NCBI RefSeq assembly: GCF_008369195.1
Contig: NZ_VOBC01000001.1
Location: 2,170,001 to 2,234,000, forward strand
DNA length: 64,000 nucleotides
Direction of reading: 5' to 3'
Source: Sporosarcina sp. ANT_H38
GTDB taxonomy: Bacteria; Bacillota; Bacilli; Bacillales_A; Planococcaceae
In this document: in pieces, positions 47,898 to 56,334 of the stretch
How positions within the stretch are numbered: the stretch's first letter is position 1
Layout: each line of letters starts with the position of its first letter
Position numbers and translations under genes: made by a program
The notes under the pieces: model-generated
Told to the model about the DNA's origin: nothing
The model's input: only the letters and a program-made list of their open reading frames with translations
The model's database searches: none

Positions 47898-49358
47898 TTA
47901 TTCAATATTTATTTCTTTAATATCCAAAAATGTTTTTTCAGAAAGAGCTCGCTCTGCTTCTTCGAGATCGGAAAACGGTAACAAACCATCAGCCGTGTGC
48001 TGTGTTTTTTCATGACCTTTCCCTGCAATAAGGACGATATCTCCCGGTGCTGCACAGAAAATCGCTTTACGAATCGCATCTTTCCGGTCGAGCTCAGCTT
48101 CAATCGCTGAACAATCTCCTCCAAAACCTTCCATAATATCCGAGATAATTGCTTTCGGATCTTCATTTCTTGGATTATCCGATGTAACAATGACGATGGA
48201 AGAATATAGAACAGCGAGTTCGCCCATCTCAGCTCGTTTTCCTTTATCTCGCTGGCCACCGCATCCAAAGACCGTAATCAGTCTTCCATAACACGAATTG
48301 AACAGTGTCTGTAATACCGCTTGGAGCGCATCTGGCGTATGTGCGTAATCTACGTAAACCTTTACACCATCGCGCTCTATCTGCTGCAACCTGCCTTCTG
48401 GAAGTTGCAAGAGTTCGCAGTGCAGCAAAATATCATCCAAGTAATACCCTAGGACTAGAAGAGCACTAATTGCCGCTAATGCATTCATTCGATTGTAATG
48501 TCCCAGAATATCTGGATTCATTTTCAGTTCCGGGACTCGGACGTCAGCCGACGAATCCATCCCAAAATAAACCAATGGGATAGTTGCTTCTTGAACCATT
48601 TTGACACAGTGTTCATCATCTTTGTTAACAATGATTGTTTTCGCCAATCGAATTAAACGCTTTTTAGCATTGATATAAGCAAGCTTTCCACCATGTTCTT
48701 CGTAATGATCAGTCCCAATATTCAATAATACCCCAATGTCGATTTCACAATGATTTAAACGATTCGAAGACAATCCTTGTGAAGATGCTTCAAGAACAAC
48801 ATGACTGACGCCTTCGCCTACACATTTTTTCAACAATGGATGGAGGTATTCCGCAGGTAATGTTGTCATTTGAGGGCATTCATAGTCAATCTTTACGCCA
48901 TCGATAAAAATTCCCGTCGTGCCAATTACCGCCACCCGGTTTCCGAATTTCCGTAACAATTGACCAACAAAGTGAGTGACTGTCGTTTTTCCATTTGTTC
49001 CAGTCACTGCAATCATCTTCATTCTTTTCGCAGGATCACCAGCTAACCGTGCACTTGCATGGGACATGAACATCGTGCAATCCGAAACGGTAATGACAAC
49101 AACATTATCCTGTATTTCAGTCAGAAATGTTCTATCAATAACAATAGCTACAGCACCTTGTTCAATCGCTCTTTCAATATACATCGCACCATCGCTTTGA
49201 TTTCCTTTCCTTGCTACAAAAACGTATCCTTTCTTTACCCGTGAAGAATCTTCGGTTATTCCCGTGACTACAGTCCTGAGTTCCCCGCCACTGACTGTAC
49301 AAGGCCAGTCTTTTAAAAGCTCCGTTATAAACAGCACCACTCTCCCCTTCCCGAACAT
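47898..49358 (-). CDS. murE: MurE-like UDP-MurNAc-tripeptide ligase, stand-alone
   Basis: Adds the third stem-peptide residue to UDP-MurNAc-L-Ala-D-Glu. ATP loop VTGTNGKTTVTHFVG near residue 115, VYVDYAHTPDALQAVL, GCGGQRDKGKRAEMGELA and LIAGKGHEKTQ are intact. The specificity motif is SDNPRNEDP: DNPR marks diaminopimelate enzymes, where lysine enzymes usually have another residue after DNP. The central LEASSQGLSSNRLNHC differs from the usual EVSSHAL. Start is ambiguous: ATG 49358 or GTG 49337; the frame to 49418 runs past the putative promoter. Not in the dcw cluster, and divergent from an aspartokinase-like gene. Confidence 0.85.
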   Translation of the reverse strand: MFGKGRVVLFITELLKDWPCTVSGGELRTVVTGITEDSSRVKKGYVFVARKGNQSDGAMYIERAIEQGAVAIVIDRTFLTEIQDNVVVITVSDCTMFMSHASARLAGDPAKRMKMIAVTGTNGKTTVTHFVGQLLRKFGNRVAVIGTTGIFIDGVKIDYECPQMTTLPAEYLHPLLKKCVGEGVSHVVLEASSQGLSSNRLNHCEIDIGVLLNIGTDHYEEHGGKLAYINAKKRLIRLAKTIIVNKDDEHCVKMVQEATIPLVYFGMDSSADVRVPELKMNPDILGHYNRMNALAAISALLVLGYYLDDILLHCELLQLPEGRLQQIERDGVKVYVDYAHTPDALQAVLQTLFNSCYGRLITVFGCGGQRDKGKRAEMGELAVLYSSIVIVTSDNPRNEDPKAIISDIMEGFGGDCSAIEAELDRKDAIRKAIFCAAPGDIVLIAGKGHEKTQHTADGLLPFSDLEEAERALSEKTFLDIKEINIE

Positions 49359-49370
49359 TTTTCTTTGAAA

Positions 49371-49425
49371 ACGAATATATTGAGAGCGAACATACTTTAT
49401 CGTATGAAACGAACTCAATGAACGT
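49371..49425. promoter_or_regulatory. Divergent sigma-K/sigma-E-like promoters on one inverted repeat
   Basis: CATACTTTATCGTATG (49391-49406) is an inverted repeat. On the plus strand CATACTTTA (49391-49399) fits the sigma-K -10 CATAnnnTA, with AC at 49371-49372 about 18 bases upstream. On the minus strand CATACGATA (49398-49406) fits the same pattern, with ACG (49423-49425) 16 bases upstream. Sigma-E -10 (CATACAnT) is also close. Short -35 elements make chance matches possible. Confidence 0.5.
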
Positions 49426-49448
49426 CACGAAGAAAGTTGGGAGCCTTT

Positions 49449-50180
49449 ATGATCATCCAGAAATTCGGTGGGGTAGCAATGAAAAACGAAGAAATGAGAT
49501 TGAATTGCATTAACCATATAAAGGATGGATTGAATGAGTTTGGCGACGTTGTCATTGTAGTTTCTGCAATCGGTCGTTATGGAGATCCTTATTCTACAGA
49601 CAGCCTTCTGCAACTGACAGACGCCTTTACATCTTCATCAGCAGCCAGCGACCTTGCAGCCTCTTGCGGTGAACTCATAGCCGCAGCAGTTTTATCCGCA
49701 GAATTAGCTCGTGCAGGTGTCATCAACACAGTTTTACACGGCAATCAGGCTGGAATAATGACAACAGGGGAATTCGGAGATGGCACGATTACACACATTG
49801 ATACTTCGACTATTCTCAAAACACTTGAAACAACACGTTGCATAATTATTCCAGGATTCCAAGGGATAGCTACAAACGGTCAGGTGATGACACTTGGAAG
49901 AGGAGGCAGCGACTTGTCTGCCATCGCATTAGCAGGAGCACTCCAAGCATCGCATGTAGAGTTCTTTAAAGATGTCCCTGGCGTTATGACTCATGATCCG
50001 CGAGAAGTCGAGAATACCCGCAAACTGGACTTTCTGAGAATGGATGATTTCATTCCACTTCTAGATTGCGAAAGACCTGTCATTCAAAAACGGGCTGCAC
50101 TACATGCCATAAAAACAGCGACACCTCTTTATATAAGAGGTGTCGCTAGTACGGAGATAGGAACTTGGATTCTACCTTAA
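49449..50180 (+). CDS. Aspartokinase-like amino-acid kinase without ACT domains
   Basis: About 243 residues resembling the kinase half of aspartokinase I (DapG): IIQKFGGVAMKNEE, SCGELIAAAVLSAEL, VMTLGRGGSDLSAIALAGAL and VEFFKDVPGVMTHDPR. It lacks the C-terminal ACT domains, so feedback control by amino acids is not expected. The usual KFGGTS is KFGGVA and the late GAK/HPRA segment is altered, so catalytic activity is open. ATG at 49449 has GGAG 5 bases upstream; an alternative TTG 12 bases earlier overlaps that site. It is divergent from murE and ends at its own terminator. Confidence 0.75.
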   Translation: MIIQKFGGVAMKNEEMRLNCINHIKDGLNEFGDVVIVVSAIGRYGDPYSTDSLLQLTDAFTSSSAASDLAASCGELIAAAVLSAELARAGVINTVLHGNQAGIMTTGEFGDGTITHIDTSTILKTLETTRCIIIPGFQGIATNGQVMTLGRGGSDLSAIALAGALQASHVEFFKDVPGVMTHDPREVENTRKLDFLRMDDFIPLLDCERPVIQKRAALHAIKTATPLYIRGVASTEIGTWILP

Positions 50181-50212
50181 GCAGCAATGAATTTCATTGC
50201 TGTCTTTTTTCT
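50181..50212 (+). terminator. Terminator of the aspartokinase-like gene
   Basis: CAGCAATGA pairs with CATTGCTG across a short loop, followed by TCTTTTTTCTTC on the plus strand. It begins right after the stop codon and overlaps the end of ylbC. Confidence 0.85.
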
Positions 50213-51264
50213 TCTACAGTCTTACGAACTAAAACCTGTGTATAATATTTTCCATATGCACCCGTCCCAAGATGTGTCAAATCCTCTTCGAGCAGAACAT
50301 TACGGTGTGCGGGAGAATTAAGCCAACCATGGACTGCCTCAATTGCGTCTACGTAGTTGAAGGCGATATTTTCCCGTGCTTTGCGATGTTCAATTTCCGC
50401 CTCTTTTAACCTGTCCGCTAGATCACCGGTAACAGGAGATTCATGGGAAAAATAATTTTCAAGCGCCATATCTTCACTATGTTTTCGCGCCACTACAGTA
50501 AGATTGTAATCGCCCAAAAGTTCCTCCAACCCATGACTCTTTCGATATACGTTGGTCAAATCTAAAATTTGACGCTCCATTGCTCGGTCCACTTCAATCT
50601 GCATCGTTGACGATGGACGGTCAGCACTGACGATTTCACCCATATAAGCCATGTCATAAGGTTGGTGTAGGATTAGCGTAATTGGGTCGATGAAACGTAT
50701 ACCTTCTAACTCCCCATCCTCACCGTCGATATAAAGCTGTGCATAGACATTTTCATATTCAATAAGCAACCTATTATTTACGTCATCACTGTTTAATGTA
50801 AATGTATACTCACTTTCTCCAATTTGGACACCAACTTCCGACTCAACAATCGTAAATCGATAGATGTCTTTTACATCCTGCCCAATCTTAAATGGTTCAA
50901 CATCAGATGACAAATCTGCAGTATACACTTGGTTTACCTTCCCATCCAATACTCCCACCATTAATTCCCGATCTTTATTATATATCCACCAATCGTAACC
51001 ATAGCCCGAAGGCTCAATACGGTCTGGCTCCCCTATCTGTTCACGTAAATTGCTCACACTCTTTCCTACAAAAAGGGAAATTCCTGATTCTGGACGCGCA
51101 GCTTGTGGCAGCGGTAAACCCGCTCCCTTTCCAGGTACAGGGATGGCCGTTCCATGTTTCACAGGCGACTCAAGCGGTTTATTTTCTTTTACTCGATCAT
51201 CTATAATATAAAATACCAATAGGACGATGATGAGCAGAAGTATTATTTTCCAGAGTACTTTCAT
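50194..51264 (-). CDS. ylbC: CAP/SCP-domain extracellular protein YlbC
   Basis: Secreted or membrane-anchored protein of 356 residues. A hydrophobic segment at residues 4-21 is followed by a Pro/Gly-rich linker, a CAP-associated domain (SLFVGKSVSNLREQIGEPDRIEPSGYGYDWWIYNKD near residues 65-100, then LLIEYENVYAQLYI) and the CAP domain with DLTNVYRKSHGLEELLGDYNLTVVARKHSEDMALENYFSHESP and AHRNVLLEEDLTHLG. ATG at 51264. Its function is not known. In B. subtilis ylbC is followed by ylbD and ylbE; here murE and the kinase lie there. Confidence 0.85.
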   Translation of the reverse strand: MKVLWKIILLLIIVLLVFYIIDDRVKENKPLESPVKHGTAIPVPGKGAGLPLPQAARPESGISLFVGKSVSNLREQIGEPDRIEPSGYGYDWWIYNKDRELMVGVLDGKVNQVYTADLSSDVEPFKIGQDVKDIYRFTIVESEVGVQIGESEYTFTLNSDDVNNRLLIEYENVYAQLYIDGEDGELEGIRFIDPITLILHQPYDMAYMGEIVSADRPSSTMQIEVDRAMERQILDLTNVYRKSHGLEELLGDYNLTVVARKHSEDMALENYFSHESPVTGDLADRLKEAEIEHRKARENIAFNYVDAIEAVHGWLNSPAHRNVLLEEDLTHLGTGAYGKYYTQVLVRKTVEEKRQQ

Positions 51265-51499
51265 TTTTCGACCTACTTTCAAAAGGCTAAGTTTAATCAG
51301 TTCTATTCAGGCTAATACTGCTTGATGAATGCCTCTTTTCATTATACTTCGTCAACCAGTTAAAAATGTTGAGGATTGGCTTATTTATTAAATTATCAGT
51401 CGCATTGACACAATGTTGCCATTGCAACTGATGATGATTTGTTCTATTATAAAAAGGTATAGGGAATTGGCTGGATGATATATAAGGAGGATATAAACT

Positions 51500-51865
51500 A
51501 TGTATATTGAAGATACAGGCATTGAAAATATCGTTACTGACTTATCAATACTTGATGAAATCATGTTAAAACACGACCTTGTCCGCGCAGGTCAATGGGA
51601 CTATGAACGGGCAACATTTGATAAGAAATATATGATCAAAGAAGGTACATATTATTTGCGCGTATTCAGTTATACAACTGATGGAGATGTTGATACACGG
51701 AAAGCTACTATGATTCTGAAAAAGCCGGTTGTCGGCAAACATTATTATCCGCACGGCGTTGAATACGGCGAAGGGGAACATTTCCCTGAAAGTCTACTTA
51801 AAGACTGTGTCGCAACATTGAAAGCAGTAAGTGCAGAATTAGAACCTTTTAACCTTAAAAAGTAA
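51500..51865 (+). CDS. YugN-like family protein
   Basis: A 121-residue cytoplasmic protein with ideal AAGGAGG ribosome site. I place it in the YugN-like family of Bacillales, known only as conserved proteins of unknown role; typical blocks are HDLVRAGQWDYERATFDKKY, YYLRVFSYTTDGDVDTRKATMILKKPVVGKHYYPHGVEYGE. It stands alone, divergent from ylbC, and has its own terminator. The 217 bases upstream show no obvious promoter beyond AT-rich sequence. Confidence 0.75.
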   Translation: MYIEDTGIENIVTDLSILDEIMLKHDLVRAGQWDYERATFDKKYMIKEGTYYLRVFSYTTDGDVDTRKATMILKKPVVGKHYYPHGVEYGEGEHFPESLLKDCVATLKAVSAELEPFNLKK

Positions 51866-51879
51866 ATATGTGCTGATGA

Positions 51880-51910
51880 CTGGAGAACTCATTGTTCTCT
51901 AGTTTTTTTT
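51880..51910 (+). terminator. Terminator of the yugN-like gene
   Basis: CTGGAGAAC and GTTCTCTAG form a nine-base stem around TCATT and are followed by eight T. Confidence 0.9.
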
Positions 51911-51974
51911 CTGCTTAGAAAATCATATAATCTCGCATCTCGGATAATTTCAAAAGTAGAAATTTCACGTTAAG

Positions 51975-52232
51975 ACTCGATGACCTACAGGATGTAGATG
52001 ATATAGCGGAGGTGAAAAAAACGCCATTTCGACTTATGCCACTCACGTCTTAGAGGGCACCTTGCGCTTTTATTAAAAGAAAAGAAAGTATAATTTTTTT
52101 GACATGGAACAGTGACTAGGCTCCAGGTGCCCCCTCGAATCATAAGCAGTCCGGAAAGTTCACCAGTCCATCGTCGTTTCAATTCCTCGAAAACCACCTT
52201 TTGGCTGTCGGGGCTGGACGGCATTTTGCGTT
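51975..52232. repeat. Dispersed hairpin repeats in reverse orientation
   Basis: A reverse copy at about 52108-52232 runs from AGGCTCCAGGTGCC to GGGGCTGGACGGCATTTTGCG, the complement of the family edges. A second, shorter reverse fragment (51980-52072) ends GAGGGCACCTTGCGCTTTT. The left edge again faces the next gene, the permease at 52338. The 470-base gap holds these and the terminator at 51880. Confidence 0.65.
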
Positions 52233-52337
52233 TTTCTCACATAATTCCAATAAAGAAGCAAAATCGGTAATATTTACTACTCAAACATCTATCATTTGGT
52301 TATAATTGAATTAGCGAATAATTTGGAGGAATTGCTG

Positions 52338-53396
52338 TTGTCAAAATGGTTAAAAAAGGGTAATTTAATTATTACAATAAGTATATTTGTCATCATATTA
52401 GTTATTATTTTTATCTTGCCTGTTTCATTACCTATCATTTTCGCACTACTTACCGCCATCATCATTAATCCCTTAGTCAAACTGACTGAAAAAAAATTCA
52501 AATGGAATCGTCAAATATCAGTCATCTCCGTTTTCATTTTGATCCTCGCAATTATAACGTCTTTGCTCTATTTTACAGTCACACAATTGATTGGTAAAAT
52601 TATTGACCTTACAAAAGTAGCTCCAGACTATTTTAATACACTGTCAGGCATGTGGATTGACGTTCAAAATAAACTTTTACAATACACCTCTGGAATGCCT
52701 GAAGAAGTAGTTATTGGTATTCAAAAGGAATTCAAAAATGTATTTGACTCCATACGTGAATCTATCCTGAATTTACTGAGCTACGATAAGATCATGTCCC
52801 TCATGACGGAAATCCCAAACTTCCTAGTCAGTTTTACCGTATTTATTATTGCATTATTTCTATTTATGCTCGAATTACCCGAATTGAAAAGATTGTTATT
52901 CAGACACTTAACAACGTCAACTGCAGAAAAAGCTCGATTTATGATTACACGGCTCAATTCTGTGATTTTCGGTTTTTTGAAAGCGCAAATACTTGTCAGT
53001 TTAATCGTTTTTGTTGTCACTTTTATCGGTCTTTTACTTGTCATTCCTAAATATGCAATCGTCATGTCGCTTGTCATTTGGATTATCGACATTATCCCGA
53101 TTTTGGGCTCAATAATTATATTAGCACCTTGGTCCTTATATATGTTTATCAGTGGAGATATTGCAACTGGAACACAATTAGCCATTCTAGCCGCTGTTTT
53201 AATGATTATACGGAGAACTGTAGAGCCGAAATTGATGGGATCTCAAATCGGTTTATCACCGCTTCCAACATTAATCGCCATGTTTATAGGACTAAAGCTA
53301 TTCGGCTTCATTGGATTTTTTATCGGACCATTAGCCGTCATCCTCTTTACAACAGCCCGTGAAGCAGGAATTATTAAAGTTAATTTCAGAGTTTAA
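52338..53396 (+). CDS. AI-2E-family transporter
   Basis: Integral membrane protein of about 352 residues with eight hydrophobic segments, as in the AI-2E transporter (UPF0118) family. The family block appears as LVIWIIDIIPILGSIIILAPWSLYMFISGD and ILAAVLMIIRRTVEPKLMGSQIGLSPLPTLIAMFIGLKLFGFIGFFIGPLAVIL at the C-terminus. I chose TTG 52338, 8 bases after GGAGG; the reading from 52296 lacks a site. Substrates of such proteins vary (autoinducer, ions, lipids) and cannot be assigned. Confidence 0.85.
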   Translation: MSKWLKKGNLIITISIFVIILVIIFILPVSLPIIFALLTAIIINPLVKLTEKKFKWNRQISVISVFILILAIITSLLYFTVTQLIGKIIDLTKVAPDYFNTLSGMWIDVQNKLLQYTSGMPEEVVIGIQKEFKNVFDSIRESILNLLSYDKIMSLMTEIPNFLVSFTVFIIALFLFMLELPELKRLLFRHLTTSTAEKARFMITRLNSVIFGFLKAQILVSLIVFVVTFIGLLLVIPKYAIVMSLVIWIIDIIPILGSIIILAPWSLYMFISGDIATGTQLAILAAVLMIIRRTVEPKLMGSQIGLSPLPTLIAMFIGLKLFGFIGFFIGPLAVILFTTAREAGIIKVNFRV

Positions 53397-53398
53397 AG

Positions 53399-53434
53399 CA
53401 AAACGCTTCCACAATTTTGTGAAAGCGTTTTTTT
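53399..53434 (+). terminator. Terminator between permease and ctaM
   Basis: AAAACGCTTCCACAA pairs with TTGTGAAAGCGTTTT around a two-base loop, followed by T on the plus strand; the mirror A-run means it can also serve ctaM arriving on the minus strand. Confidence 0.85.
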
Positions 53435-53439
53435 GTTTA

Positions 53440-53901
53440 TTAAAAACCCAGGATTGCCTTGAACATGGATGTTACTTCTCCACCCTTATAAAAAACGTAA
53501 AGAAGTAAATAAACAGCAACACCTGTTATTGCAGAGAAGAACCAAATAACACTTGTGATTGGACCTAGTTTCCGGTGTCTGACCAAATTTTTCTTCAGAC
53601 CTGCATTAATCGTCACAGCACCAAATACTGCACCTGTTGTCGCCAGCACTATGTGGAATATAAGGAAAATCGTATAATAGATTTTCAAATTATCCGGTCC
53701 GCCAAACGATGTATTACCAACCACTATAGTCCTCGACACATAGATGATTAAAAAAAGAATAGCTGATACTGCGGCTGCCAACATTACTTTCTTATGTGCT
53801 TCTACTTTCTTTTTACGGATTAAGTTCCATCCAATTGCAACTAGTACAGCCGATAATATAATAAAAAATGTACTGAGAGTTGGTAGAAAAGGTAAATTCA
53901 T
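53440..53901 (-). CDS. ctaM: DUF420 protein, cytochrome oxidase maturation factor CtaM
   Basis: A 153-residue membrane protein with four to five hydrophobic segments. Family features are the histidines in KKKVEAHKKVMLAAA, FLIFHIVLATTGA and VRHRKLGPITSVIWFFSAITGVAVYLLLYV, likely for heme or metal handling. DUF420 proteins (YozB, CtaM) are needed for maturation of heme A oxidases. It lies next to ctaG at the distal end of the caa3 genes, which fits that role. Confidence 0.88.
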   Translation of the reverse strand: MNLPFLPTLSTFFIILSAVLVAIGWNLIRKKKVEAHKKVMLAAAVSAILFLIIYVSRTIVVGNTSFGGPDNLKIYYTIFLIFHIVLATTGAVFGAVTINAGLKKNLVRHRKLGPITSVIWFFSAITGVAVYLLLYVFYKGGEVTSMFKAILGF

Positions 53902-53944
53902 TCGTTATTCCCCCTGTGCGTAAAACATGTCTATATCTAACCTA

Positions 53945-54868
53945 TTATCTGTACAATGTCATTTTTTTGCGTTCTAATAATGCGTTAGCAGTAATCTCTT
54001 CTGCATTGTCTTGTTCTTCCTTATGCCATTTAATAAAAATACTGCCGAGAACACCAACATAAATAATTTCTTGGAATACCTTCATAATAATTCCACCAAG
54101 TTGCTGATCAACTAATGTAGGCATATTTGTGAATAACTCAGGACCTGAAATACCTAAACCCGACAATCCCGAAAGTGTACTTGCGGGCACACAAAGGGCC
54201 ATCGCCTGTAACCATGCTTCGCCAGATTTATATGTTTCATACACAGGTATATCTACGAAAATGATAAGGGAACATGCTGGTGTGATTAATATTGCACTTA
54301 ATATAATATAACCGATTTTTTTCAGACCATGAAGCTTCGGTTGCCCTTTCAACGTGTTAATGATTGGCCACCAAAAAAACACTGCTGAAACAAAAAGCGT
54401 TATAGTAAAAATCGTATGCAGTGGAGCACTTAATTTCACATTGTCTAAAATAAGTGGAATATGGTAAACGGAAAACATACCACAGAATAACAATAGGCTG
54501 AGAACTGGTTTAGTAAAGAAAGTGATCACGCGGTCAAGAATCTTAATATCAAAAACCTTTTTCCACATCCAGTTAGGAATTCCCAACATGAGTAACGGAG
54601 CAACCATAAGCAATAGAACCGCCATTTGTACCATGTGAACTGAAAATAAGATATGACCAAGTAAGTCTACAGGTGAACCTTTGACAACATAAAGCACAAC
54701 CATCCCGGACATGAATAAGAATATTTGTTTCTTAGTAACCGGATGCGTATCTTGAAATCGATGACGCATTTTAGTCGTCAGTAATAAATATAAGGCCATA
54801 CCAAGTAGGATAATTAGTAGGAACCACGGACTCCACAAAGCTCGGAATCCAAATATACTCAAAGGCAT
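53945..54868 (-). CDS. ctaG: Cytochrome c oxidase assembly factor CtaG
   Basis: Membrane protein of the CtaG_Caa3 family, needed for assembly of the caa3 oxidase, probably for copper delivery. From ATG 54868 there are 307 residues with seven hydrophobic segments; IFGFRALWSPWF at the start, SPVDLLGHILFSVHMVQMAVLLLMVAPLLMLGIPNW and FCGMFSVYHIP are characteristic, and histidines recur in the helices. The C-terminal KWHKEEQDNAEE is charged. It is separated from ctaF by 490 bases of repeats. Confidence 0.92.
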   Translation of the reverse strand: MPLSIFGFRALWSPWFLLIILLGMALYLLLTTKMRHRFQDTHPVTKKQIFLFMSGMVVLYVVKGSPVDLLGHILFSVHMVQMAVLLLMVAPLLMLGIPNWMWKKVFDIKILDRVITFFTKPVLSLLLFCGMFSVYHIPLILDNVKLSAPLHTIFTITLFVSAVFFWWPIINTLKGQPKLHGLKKIGYIILSAILITPACSLIIFVDIPVYETYKSGEAWLQAMALCVPASTLSGLSGLGISGPELFTNMPTLVDQQLGGIIMKVFQEIIYVGVLGSIFIKWHKEEQDNAEEITANALLERKKMTLYR

Positions 54869-54984
54869 TTGCCATCGCTCCCTCAATAAATTCTTTCTTT
54901 ATTATAAAGCTAATATGGATGTAACTCAATGTACGAACTATGACAATTAATAAGAACAGCACGAAGCATAGTCTAGCCCCCACA

Positions 54985-55275
54985 CAAAACGGCAACGGAC
55001 CAATGAACTTACCGGGCTGCTTATGACCCGAGGGGGGGACGCTTGGAGCTAGACATCAAGAAAAGCGTAAGCGCCTTGGTAGCTCCGAAAAGCGCTGGAG
55101 GGCCTTAAGATAAAGCGTTTTTTGCCTTTAACTTTAAGGACCGAAGACAGAAGAAGGCAGCCTAAGCTCGCGACGTCCTGTCGCAACAAGGAGGGATGAA
55201 GTTCAATCCCTCACCACTGCATAACCCACTTCGTGTGGGTCCAGGGGCTAGGCGCTGGAGTCTAGACATCCCATC
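54985..55275. repeat. Composite of dispersed hairpin repeats between ctaF and ctaG
   Basis: A right-edge fragment (CTTATGACCCGAGGGGGG to GGAGCTAGACATC, 55011-55050) is followed by a second element: left edge AAAAGCGTAAGCGCCTTGG (55063), inner modules (CTCGCGACGTCCTGTCGC and GAGGGATGAAGTTCAATCCC) and right edge GGCGCTGGAGTCTAGACA (55252). The 490-base gap holds this and the ctaF terminator; no open frame. Confidence 0.7.
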
Positions 55276-55310
55276 TTGAAAAACCTATGCTTTCTTATCT
55301 TTCAAAAAAG

Positions 55311-55349
55311 AAAAAGCCTGTGAAGAATAAATCTTCCACAGGCTTTTTC
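55311..55349 (-). terminator. ctaF terminator
   Basis: AAAGCCTGTGGAAGA pairs with TTCTTCACAGGCTTTT on the minus strand around an eight-base loop, ending in TTTTTC-type sequence. It lies ten bases after the ctaF stop and ends the ctaCDEF message. Confidence 0.9.
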
Positions 55350-55358
55350 ATCGAAAAA

Positions 55359-55706
55359 TTACCACCAAATGATTGTTACAAATGTTAATACAACAGTGAA
55401 TGCAAGAATAACTCCCGTATACATGAACATTTGTGGAACACCATGTCCTTTTTCATTCATGTGCATGAAGTAATACATTTGTAGGCCAACTTGAACTGCT
55501 GCGAACAGCATCAGCGTTGGGAAAATCAAGTATTTCGAGAATCCAATGACTCCAGCTTCATAAGCCATAACCATTGAGAACGACATAATTGTTAGGAAAA
55601 TCATAAGTGAAAACATCATAACCTGACTGCGCATCGACTGACGTGCGCGTCTTTGACCTAAATTAAATTCAGCTGGTGACTTTTTATAAACTTGAACGTC
55701 CGACAT
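55359..55706 (-). CDS. ctaF: Cytochrome c oxidase subunit IV
   Basis: Small membrane subunit of the caa3 oxidase, 115 residues with three helices. The family block FPTLMLFAAVQVGLQMYYFMHMNEKGHGVPQMFMYTG is typical of Bacillus subunit IVB. The N-terminal VYKKSPAEFNLGQRRARQS is cytoplasmic and basic. It is two bases after ctaE, so co-translated. Confidence 0.93.
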   Translation of the reverse strand: MSDVQVYKKSPAEFNLGQRRARQSMRSQVMMFSLMIFLTIMSFSMVMAYEAGVIGFSKYLIFPTLMLFAAVQVGLQMYYFMHMNEKGHGVPQMFMYTGVILAFTVVLTFVTIIWW

Positions 55707-55707
55707 A

Positions 55708-56334
55708 TCAACCTATCACTCCCATCAAATAGACTACAGTGAAGATGAATACCCAAACAACATCAATAAAGTGCCAGTATAGCGAGAACGTATAGAACTT
55801 CGTCGCGTTATACAAGTTCAGTCCACGCTTCGAGTTACGATAGATGAGTAGCGTAATCCAGACAAGTCCGATTGCCACGTGAAGACCGTGCGTCCCAACT
55901 AACGTGTAGAAAGCAGAACTGAATGCACTGTTGTCATATGTGAAGCCTAAATGTACGTAGTGTACAAACTCGTACACTTCAAGTGCAAGGAAACCAAGTC
56001 CAAGGAATGCAGTAATGGCAAGCCATAGTTGCATTTTCTTGAAATCATAATTTTTCAAATGGTACATCGCATATACACTCGTCAAAGATGAAGTTAGTAG
56101 TAGCAACGTCATGACGAATACAAGCGGCAATTCGAACAATTCTTGTGTCGAGAATTTAAATCCACTTGGACCTTTGTTTTTCAACGCCAGGTATGTCGCG
56201 AAAAGTGTTGCGAACAAGATAGTTTCTCCACCAAGGAACAACCAGAAACCGACAAACTTATTCTTTGCCTCTAGTGTCGCTCTTTCTGGATGATCAGGCC
56301 ACGTCTCAGGGGTGAATTTTTTATTCAAATCCAT
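55708..56334 (-). CDS. ctaE: Cytochrome c oxidase subunit III
   Basis: Subunit III of the caa3 oxidase, 208 residues, five hydrophobic helices. The family blocks KNKFVGFWLFLGGETILFATLFATYLAL at the start, FYTLVGTHGLHVAIGLVWITLL near residue 147 and YWHFIDVVWVFIFTVVYLMG at the end are intact. It overlaps ctaD by one base, typical of coupled translation. Confidence 0.97.
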   Translation of the reverse strand: MDLNKKFTPETWPDHPERATLEAKNKFVGFWLFLGGETILFATLFATYLALKNKGPSGFKFSTQELFELPLVFVMTLLLLTSSLTSVYAMYHLKNYDFKKMQLWLAITAFLGLGFLALEVYEFVHYVHLGFTYDNSAFSSAFYTLVGTHGLHVAIGLVWITLLIYRNSKRGLNLYNATKFYTFSLYWHFIDVVWVFIFTVVYLMGVIG

